From CAYWPG01 sp964460035 (GTDB taxonomy: Bacteria > Pseudomonadota > Gammaproteobacteria > Nitrococcales > AK92), in contig CAYWPG010000001.1 of the NCBI GenBank assembly GCA_964460035.1, forward strand, positions 124,001-188,000: a stretch of 64,000 nt of DNA, given 5' to 3'. The translations under genes were made by a program, and so were the position numbers. Below the pieces are notes generated by a model that was not told the DNA's origin, made no database searches, and worked only from the letters and a program-made list of their open reading frames with translations. Shown one piece after another: positions 58,848 through 64,000 of this stretch (within the stretch, counting starts at the first letter, position 1; every line of letters starts with the position of its first letter).

Positions 58848-60620
58848 TCAGACGGCTGCCGCGCTGGTCTCGGCGCGCTGATTCTGCGCGATTATGCTCG
58901 GGTCCAGCGCGCGAATGGCCTGGAACTGGCTCAGGAATACCTCGCCGCTCAGCTGTTCGAGAAAGTCCGAGCGCTTGAGCTGGTCTAGCACCGGGCCTTT
59001 GACCTCGGACAGATGCAATTTCACGCCCGCATCGCTCAAGCGCCGCCCCAGCTCTTCCAGGGCTTCCAGCGCACTGGCGTCTATATGGTTGATGGCGGTG
59101 CACATGAGCACCACGTGCTTCGTTGCCGGCTGGGCCACGGCGGCGTCGTAAATGCAGTCCTGCAGGTAGCGGGCGTTGGCGAAGTACAAGGACTCGTCCA
59201 CTCTTACGCTCAGCACCTTGGGGCTGGTGATCACCGCATGACGCTGCACGTTGCGAAAGTGTTCCGTGCCGGGCACCAGACCGACGACGGCAATGTGCGG
59301 GCGACTGGTTTGGCGCAGAAAGAGCGCGATGGACAAGCCAACGCCGGCGAGCACTCCGGCTTCCACGCCCACTGCGAGCACGAGCACAACCGTGGCGGCC
59401 ATGGCGGTGAAGTCGGCCTTGGAGTAGCGCCAGGTCCGCCGCAGCGCCTCCAGATCCACCAACGACAGGACGGCGACGATGATGGTCGCGGCCAGCGTGG
59501 CCTGCGGCAGAAAATAGAACAGCGGCGTGAAGAACAGAGCGGTGACCAGAATGCCCCCGGCGGTGAGCACGCCGGCCAGCGGGGTGCGGGCGCCGGCATC
59601 GAAGTTGACCACGGAGCGGGCAAAACCGCCGGTGACCGGAAAGCCGCCTGAGAACGCCGCCGCGAGGTTGGCCGCCCCCAGCCCTTTGAGCTCGGCATTG
59701 GGCTGGATGCGCTGCCGCCGCTTGGCCGCCAGCGTCTGCGCAACCGAGACCGATTCCACGAAGCCGATCACGCTGATAAGAACCGCCGCCGGCAACAGCT
59801 CGCGCCAGAGCGCAAGATCCAGGCTGGGCAGCGTCAGCGGCGGCAGTCCTTGCGGGATCGCGCCAACGATGCTCACGCCGCGCTGCTGCAGATCCAGCGC
59901 GGCGACCGCGAGTACCGACAATGCTACCGCAGCGACTGGGCCGGCTTTGGCGAGTGCGTCGGCCAGGCCGGCCGGCACACCGAAACGGGCGAGCAAGGGC
60001 TTGAGGCCGCTGCGTACCCAGAACAGAAAAGCGAGCGTCAGCACACCGATCGCGACGGTGGGCAGATTCACAGCACCAGCCTGGTTCGCCAGCTCGTAAA
60101 CGAGCTGCGGCAGATTAGCGCCGCTAACCTGGACGCCCAGAATATGCTTGAGCTGGCTGGCGGCGATGAGAATGCCCGATGCCGTGATAAAGCCGGAGAT
60201 TACCGGGTGGCTCAGGTAATTGGCTATCCAGCCCAGCCGCAGCACGCCCATGAGTATGAGGACCAGTCCGGACGCACCCGCCAGTACCCATGCCGCGGTA
60301 ATGTACTCGGGCGAGCCAGGCTCGGCGATCTTGCTTACGGCGGCCGCCGTAAGCAGGGACACAACCGCTACCGGCCCGACGGCGAGCACCCGGCTGGAGC
60401 CGAACAAGGCATAGGCGATCAGCGGCAGGATGCTCGCGTACAGACCTGCTTGCGGCGGCAGCCCCGCGAGCATGGCATAGGCCAGGCTCTGAGGGATCAG
60501 CATAAGCGTGACGATTACCGCCGCCAAGGTATCGGCACCGGCATCTGCGCGGCTGTACTGTCGCAGCCAGCTCAGCGCCGGTATCCAGCGGGTCCAGTCG
60601 AAACGCCGCGCCGGTCGCAT
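58848..60620 (-). CDS. SulP-family anion transporter with STAS domain
   Basis: A 590-residue protein: about eleven to twelve membrane helices (residues 30-440) with the SulP segment MLIPQSLAYAMLAGLPPQAG and NLAAAFSGGFPVTGGFARSV, and a C-terminal STAS domain (about 455-575) with TKHVVLMCTAINHIDASALE. These transport sulfate, bicarbonate or other anions. It is the neighbour, in the same direction, of a persulfide-dioxygenase-like enzyme, which would fit a sulfur link, but the substrate is not proven. Confidence 0.88.
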   Translation of the reverse strand: MRPARRFDWTRWIPALSWLRQYSRADAGADTLAAVIVTLMLIPQSLAYAMLAGLPPQAGLYASILPLIAYALFGSSRVLAVGPVAVVSLLTAAAVSKIAEPGSPEYITAAWVLAGASGLVLILMGVLRLGWIANYLSHPVISGFITASGILIAASQLKHILGVQVSGANLPQLVYELANQAGAVNLPTVAIGVLTLAFLFWVRSGLKPLLARFGVPAGLADALAKAGPVAAVALSVLAVAALDLQQRGVSIVGAIPQGLPPLTLPSLDLALWRELLPAAVLISVIGFVESVSVAQTLAAKRRQRIQPNAELKGLGAANLAAAFSGGFPVTGGFARSVVNFDAGARTPLAGVLTAGGILVTALFFTPLFYFLPQATLAATIIVAVLSLVDLEALRRTWRYSKADFTAMAATVVLVLAVGVEAGVLAGVGLSIALFLRQTSRPHIAVVGLVPGTEHFRNVQRHAVITSPKVLSVRVDESLYFANARYLQDCIYDAAVAQPATKHVVLMCTAINHIDASALEALEELGRRLSDAGVKLHLSEVKGPVLDQLKRSDFLEQLSGEVFLSQFQAIRALDPSIIAQNQRAETSAAAV

Positions 60621-60731
60621 TACGCATTACTCCTATGTGTGCATTCCGGCGCGGCAGCCGCTCGCAGACGCAGGCTGTCGCGCCGGGGATCCCTTGGGTT
60701 GGGTATCGCCGGGCTCACGCCCGGCACGCTG

Positions 60732-61598
60732 CTATAGCTGGTCGATGGGAATCTTCAGGTAACGCACGCCGTTGTCTTCGGGCGGGGGTAGCTCGCCGGC
60801 GCGCATGTTCACCTGCACCGAAGGCAGGATCAGCACGGGCATCTCCAGCGTGGCGTCGCGTGCATTGCGCATGCGCACGAACTCTTCTTCGCTGACGCCA
60901 TCGTGGATGTGAACGTTGTGTGCCCGCTGTTCCGCGACCGTGGTCTCCCAGCGGTATTCGTCGCGTCCCGGCGCCTTGTAGTCGTGGCACATGAACAGCC
61001 GCGTCTCACCCGGCAATTCGAGTATGCGGCGAATGGAGCGGTACAGGGTGCGCGCGTCGCCGCCGGGGAAGTCGGCCCGGGCGGTGCCGTAGTCGGGCAT
61101 GAACAGGGTGTCGCCGACGAAGGCGGCATCGCCGATCACATAGGTCATGCACGCGGGCGTATGACCTGGGGTGTGCAGCGCACGTGCTTCGATTTCGCCT
61201 ACCCGGAACGTGTCGCCGTCTTTGAACAAATGATCGAATTGGCTGCCGTCGCGAGCGAACTCGGTGCCGGCATTGAACAGTTTGCCGAACACGTTCTGTA
61301 CCGTGGTGATGTGCTCGCCTATGGCGAGCTGCCCGCCCAGCTGCTCCTTGAGATAAGGGGCGGCGGAGAGGTGGTCGGCATGCACGTGGGTTTCCAGGAT
61401 CCACTCCACGGTCAGGCCCTGCTCGCGCACGTAGTGGATGATCTTGTCCGCCGAGTCCTTGCTGGTACGGCCTGATTTCGGATCGTAGTCCAGCACGGAG
61501 TCGACGATAGCGGCGCGCTGGGTCTGCGGGTCGCTCACCACATAGCTGATGGTGAAGGTGGCTTCATCGAAGAACGCCTGTACGTTGGGTCGCTTCAT
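60732..61598 (-). CDS. Persulfide dioxygenase-like (ETHE1/Blh) metallo-hydrolase
   Basis: A 288-residue MBL-fold protein. The metal site HVHADHL (H71, H73, D75, H76) is complete, with further ligands in LHTPGHTPACM, FVGDTLFMPDYGTA and CHDYKAPGRDEYRWE. The pattern matches the ETHE1/Blh-type persulfide dioxygenases, which oxidise glutathione persulfide to sulfite. GGAGGG precedes the ATG at 61598. It is next to a SulP transporter in the same direction, consistent with sulfide detoxification and sulfite or sulfate export. Confidence 0.85.
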   Translation of the reverse strand: MKRPNVQAFFDEATFTISYVVSDPQTQRAAIVDSVLDYDPKSGRTSKDSADKIIHYVREQGLTVEWILETHVHADHLSAAPYLKEQLGGQLAIGEHITTVQNVFGKLFNAGTEFARDGSQFDHLFKDGDTFRVGEIEARALHTPGHTPACMTYVIGDAAFVGDTLFMPDYGTARADFPGGDARTLYRSIRRILELPGETRLFMCHDYKAPGRDEYRWETTVAEQRAHNVHIHDGVSEEEFVRMRNARDATLEMPVLILPSVQVNMRAGELPPPEDNGVRYLKIPIDQL

Positions 61599-61990
61599 GA
61601 ATATACCCTCCGGGGTAAGTGACAGCTTGCGGATATTAAAGCGCGTCACTGGCCAAATGTAAACTTTGTTATAAGCTTATGACGATATGTAATATGAGAC
61701 TGAGGTAGTCCTGTGCTGGGGGGCTAACTGCCAGTCGCCAATGGCAACCCACCGTGGGCAGGGCGCACACGCCAACGGCCGTTGAGCGCGAGCGCGACCG
61801 TTTAAACAGCGGCGATCGGCCCACATCAAGAAACAGCTGTTGAACAGCCAGGGAGCGGACCGCGCGGCCAGAGAACGCGGATACGGCTTAGACGCCCGGG
61901 AGGTAAGCCCGCCCGATCGCATCGTTTGCGAGCGCTTGACCCGAGCGCGCCGAACCGGCTCTGGAGGGGAATTTCCGTAAGGAGCGCAAT
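61599..61990. other. AT-rich promoter region and intergenic DNA
   Basis: 392 bp between divergent genes. The part at 61640-61700 is unusually AT-rich for this window and contains the palindrome ATAAGCTTAT plus ATATGTAATAT, good candidates for the promoter and operator of the persulfide-dioxygenase gene. The rest (61,710-61,980) shows no gene I can support. Confidence 0.5.
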
Positions 61991-62428
61991 ATGGCCAAAG
62001 CACGCTACCGCAAAGCATCATCGGCTTGGGTGGAGCTATGGTTGCAGTCGGCGCGCGTGCCGCTGCTCTGGTGGGAGTTGTGGTTGGCCTCGGCGCAAAC
62101 CATCGCGTTGCGTAGCAGTGCCATCGCGGCGGCCGGTTTGACCCCCAATGCGCGCCAGCAACGCGAGAATCAGCGCATGGTTACCGAAAAAGCCCTGGCG
62201 GGGATGGAAACTCTGCGGTTCTTGTTTACCCCTAATCCCGCGCTGCCGCTGGCGTACTGGCGCTTATGGTCGTCGCTCGGGCGCGCGCCGATGGGCGTAT
62301 CGTCTTGGACACCATTGCTGGACATCCCGCTCACGATTGGCGAGCAGGCGCTGGCATCGTGGAACGGCGCGATCAGGCCATGGCATAGGCGGGCACGGGC
62401 GAATGCGCGCCGGCTAGGCTCAGCCTGA
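61991..62428 (+). CDS. Hypothetical protein, phasin-like helical pattern
   Basis: A 145-residue protein I do not recognise. It is rich in leucine, alanine and tryptophan, with helical segments (SAWVELWLQSARVPLLWWEL, NQRMVTEKALAGMETLRFLF, LLDIPLTIGEQALASWNGAI) but no transmembrane stretch. The amphipathic helices and basic ends would suit a phasin-like polyhydroxyalkanoate granule protein, but no phaC is near. AAGGAG precedes the ATG well, so it is a real gene. It is the last chromosomal-type gene before the phage-like module. Confidence 0.7.
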   Translation: MAKARYRKASSAWVELWLQSARVPLLWWELWLASAQTIALRSSAIAAAGLTPNARQQRENQRMVTEKALAGMETLRFLFTPNPALPLAYWRLWSSLGRAPMGVSSWTPLLDIPLTIGEQALASWNGAIRPWHRRARANARRLGSA

Positions 62429-62510
62429 CGGCCTGGGACGCGTTGCGGAAGCGGTAACAGCTTCTCTGCCCCAAAGCCTCCGGTCGGCAGCTCCCCAAGC
62501 CGTCAGGCTG
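62421..62510. repeat. Long-range perfect inverted repeat
   Basis: CAGCCTGACGGC (62421-62432) and GCCGTCAGGCTG (62499-62510) are perfect 12-bp reverse complements, 66 bp apart. The first arm overlaps the stop of the phasin-like gene. The repeat lies at the border between the chromosomal genes and the recombination module; it could be a terminator stem, a structured RNA or part of an integration site. Confidence 0.45.
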
Positions 62511-62538
62511 GGGTGGCCACGTTCTAACCGGCCTAGCG

Positions 62539-62793
62539 CTAGAAGGGGATATCGTCCTGAAACTCTTCGTCGGCGGTTTCCTGGCGGCGAGAACTCTCCT
62601 CCCGATCCTGAGGGCGCGGTTCGAACAGCATGAACCAGCCTTCGCTGCCTACGGGTATGGCTTCCAGCTTGAGGCTGAGCCCCTTCTCCGTCTCGAAAAC
62701 CGCGCCGCAGTTCAGATAGCGGCGTCGTTCGTTACCCTGCCGATCGGTGTAGGTGCCGGTTACGGCAACCACGTCATAGCGCTTGCGTGCCAT
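62539..62793 (-). CDS. Small SSB-tailed protein of a recombination module
   Basis: An 84-residue protein. Residues 1-60 form a beta-rich segment (YDVVAVTGTYTDRQGNERRR, LSLKLEAIPVGSEGWFMLFE) that would suit a small OB-like or SSB-related fold. The C-terminus is acidic and ends DDIPF, the tip recognised in SSB proteins by RecO, RecQ, PriA and other partners. It starts 2 bp after the end of the YqaJ exonuclease gene on the same strand. The protein probably binds single-stranded DNA or recruits SSB partners during recombination; I do not know a named family. Confidence 0.8.
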   Translation of the reverse strand: MARKRYDVVAVTGTYTDRQGNERRRYLNCGAVFETEKGLSLKLEAIPVGSEGWFMLFEPRPQDREESSRRQETADEEFQDDIPF

Positions 62794-62795
62794 GT

Positions 62796-63683
62796 TTACT
62801 CCTGTTCGCTGATGCGAAAATGCCAGCCGCCTTCTTTGCGATACGGCTCCAGATCCATGCCCTCGGTCGCCCGCCGCCAGTCGATTTCGCCGCGCTTCCA
62901 GAAGCGGGTGAGCCTGATGCCGGCCCCCATGGCGGAACGCCCGCCGGCCAAGTCAATCAGAGCCTTGCGCGCCTCGGCTTCGGCGCGGCGCGCTTCCTCC
63001 AGCCAGTAGCGCGCTTCGCGCCACCGCGCTACGGCATCGCGCCACTGTCGGTCCACTCGCTCGACCACGTCGCCTTCGTGGGGAGGCGGTGGCGTATCGC
63101 TGTCCAGGTAGGTGAAGAACTCGGCCCAGGCTTTGAGCAGAGCGGTTTGCGAATCGGGGTCGGGGTAGACCTCGCAGCCTATGCTGTCGCTGATTTGCTC
63201 TCCATCCGCATGGCATACCACGAAGTGGCACACGCTGGCCTGAGTGCAATAGAGCTGCTGTTGCACCTGCCACCAGTAATGCGGCGGCGGGCGCCCGAAT
63301 TCCGCAACGTCGCTCCAGGTTTGGGAGTCGCGCCCCTGTAGCGGGCATTTGATCTCCAGTACGCGGTGGCCGTCGAAGCTCAGTCCGTCAAGGCTGGCGC
63401 TGAGCCGTTCGCGAGCGACTACCTGAGGTTCGAACACCTCGTCGAACAGCCGTTCCACATAGCGCCGGGCAGCCCCTTCCAAGGCCAGGCCCCGGCGCAT
63501 CGCGTAGCTTGGCTCTACGTTCGCTCGGCCGGTCTTGAGCAGCCACAGTTCATGCGGGCTGCGTGGGAACCAGGGCGAGCAGCCCATGAGTGCAGCTGCC
63601 TCAGAGGCGTTGCCCATGCGCCGTCGATAGGAGTGCCAGGCCGCGGTGTCCTGGCGCTCGTGCAGCCGGATGACCCCGCTCAT
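62796..63683 (-). CDS. YqaJ-type phage recombination exonuclease
   Basis: A 295-residue nuclease of the PD-(D/E)XK YqaJ/lambda-exonuclease family. N-terminal MGNASEAAALMGCSPW is the family loop, the catalytic core contains DGHRVLEIKCPLQGRD, and the following WWQVQQQLY supplies the conserved glutamine. The enzyme degrades one strand of double-stranded ends to prepare DNA for annealing. Its start overlaps the stop of the preceding gene (ATGA), as is usual for an annealing-protein/exonuclease pair (SynExo). A coiled, charged C-terminal part (YWLEEARRAEAEARKALIDL) is present. Confidence 0.88.
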   Translation of the reverse strand: MSGVIRLHERQDTAAWHSYRRRMGNASEAAALMGCSPWFPRSPHELWLLKTGRANVEPSYAMRRGLALEGAARRYVERLFDEVFEPQVVARERLSASLDGLSFDGHRVLEIKCPLQGRDSQTWSDVAEFGRPPPHYWWQVQQQLYCTQASVCHFVVCHADGEQISDSIGCEVYPDPDSQTALLKAWAEFFTYLDSDTPPPPHEGDVVERVDRQWRDAVARWREARYWLEEARRAEAEARKALIDLAGGRSAMGAGIRLTRFWKRGEIDWRRATEGMDLEPYRKEGGWHFRISEQE

Positions 63684-64000
63684 GCCACCTTTTCCTTCTT
63701 CTTCTGCAGAATACGCTTGGCACGCTCGTAGTCCGCCGCCGGCAGCTCACGCAGATCCGAGATCTTGAAGAAGCGGTGGAACTTGGCCTCTTCGGTGCGC
63801 GTGGCCTCCAGCAGCTTCTTCAGCTCGGCGACTTGCTTGTCGTCTATCTTCGGCGCCGCTTTCCGGGCCTCCGCCTCCTGCTTCTCGCGGAACTCGGCAG
63901 CAACTTCCTCCACATACTTGTTGTCGTCGTAGCGGCCAAGATGGATGTCCGCGGAAAAGCCCAGCAAAGACAAGCACTTGCTCATCCCGTCGGTAAGCGA
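63680..64000 (-). CDS. 3' part of a probable phage single-strand annealing protein (partial)
   Basis: The visible 106 codons are the C-terminal end of a longer protein; the frame remains open to the window edge, and the ATG at 63985 is an internal methionine rather than the start. Motifs: MSKCLSLLGFSADIHLGRYD then DNKYVEEV, and a C-terminal domain with DDKQVAELKKLLEATRTEEA and DLRELPAADYERAKRILQKK. This layout is common at the ends of phage annealing proteins placed before YqaJ exonucleases. The overlap with the exonuclease start supports this. Family (ERF, RecT or other) cannot be decided from this part. Confidence 0.7.
   Translation of the reverse strand, partial: SLTDGMSKCLSLLGFSADIHLGRYDDNKYVEEVAAEFREKQEAEARKAAPKIDDKQVAELKKLLEATRTEEAKFHRFFKISDLRELPAADYERAKRILQKKKEKVA

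Noticed and set aside
61677..62021. Minus-strand 114-residue frame upstream of the phasin-like gene
   Set aside because: Cysteine- and arginine-rich with no motif, and it overlaps the promoter region and the start of a better gene.
1..64000. tRNA, rRNA, CRISPR array or insertion sequence
   Set aside because: No cloverleaf-type sequence, rRNA segment, regular short repeat array or transposase was found in the window by eye. A covariance and repeat search would be needed to exclude them fully.

Overview
The window is 64 kb of GC-rich, gene-dense chromosomal DNA with one 100-N scaffold gap at 12,678-12,777. Gene content points to a Gram-negative proteobacterium, most likely a hydrocarbon- or steroid-degrading gammaproteobacterium (a Nevskiales/Solimonas-like lineage would fit). 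The supporting genes are MtgA, a YbdG-type MscS channel, YajD, NudC, LemA, a CYP153 remnant, a Baeyer-Villiger monooxygenase and a PcaQ/PcaHG module. This is inferred from gene families only; no rRNA or tRNA was seen.

Layout. 0.1-12 kb: class V aminotransferase, a lipid-kinase/metallophosphoesterase pair, a YbdG-like channel, a 14-TM MFS pump fused to a MarR-like domain, VOC and AraC proteins, a glycosyltransferase behind a perfect CIRCE heat-shock operator, a CBS protein and an MFS transporter. 12-18.2 kb: the scaffold gap, an amidase, a Baeyer-Villiger monooxygenase, a rubredoxin/ferredoxin reductase-like protein and the broken 3' end of a CYP153-type P450. 18.3-35.6 kb: mostly housekeeping and stress genes (threonine synthase, XRE regulator, ChaC, a degenerate GGDEF protein, PilZ, a secreted four-repeat PPC-like protein, glutathione peroxidase, MtgA, SDR, HNH nuclease, HPP, META lipoprotein), a DHA2 efflux pump behind a SoxR/MerR-type promoter, and a second amidase. 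35.8-46.9 kb: NudC, WYL regulator, VOC protein, the LemA/TPM membrane operon, pcaQ-pcaH-pcaG with a PcaQ box, a sterol-desaturase/SRPBCC operon with a divergent AraC regulator, and a CPBP protease.

47-62 kb: sodium:solute symporter, ankyrin protein plus catalase, a chemoreceptor, and a divergent TetR-controlled catabolic cluster. That cluster has tetR, an acyl-CoA synthetase, an SDR and an enoyl-CoA hydratase on one side, and a DUF35 protein plus a thiolase-like protein lacking both expected cysteines on the other. A SulP transporter and a persulfide-dioxygenase-like metallo-hydrolase follow. 62.5-64 kb: the window enters a phage- or ICE-type recombination module: a small SSB-tailed protein, a YqaJ-type exonuclease, and the 3' end of a probable single-strand annealing protein that runs off the edge.

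The most notable signals are the CIRCE element in front of a lone glycosyltransferase, the SoxR-like promoter of the efflux pump, the cysteine-less thiolase/DUF35 cluster with a palindromic operator, the transporter-MarR fusion, the SSB-tail mini-protein, and a 55-bp duplication at the N gap that looks like an assembly overlap. Many gene ends carry perfect GC-rich hairpins without a U-tract.
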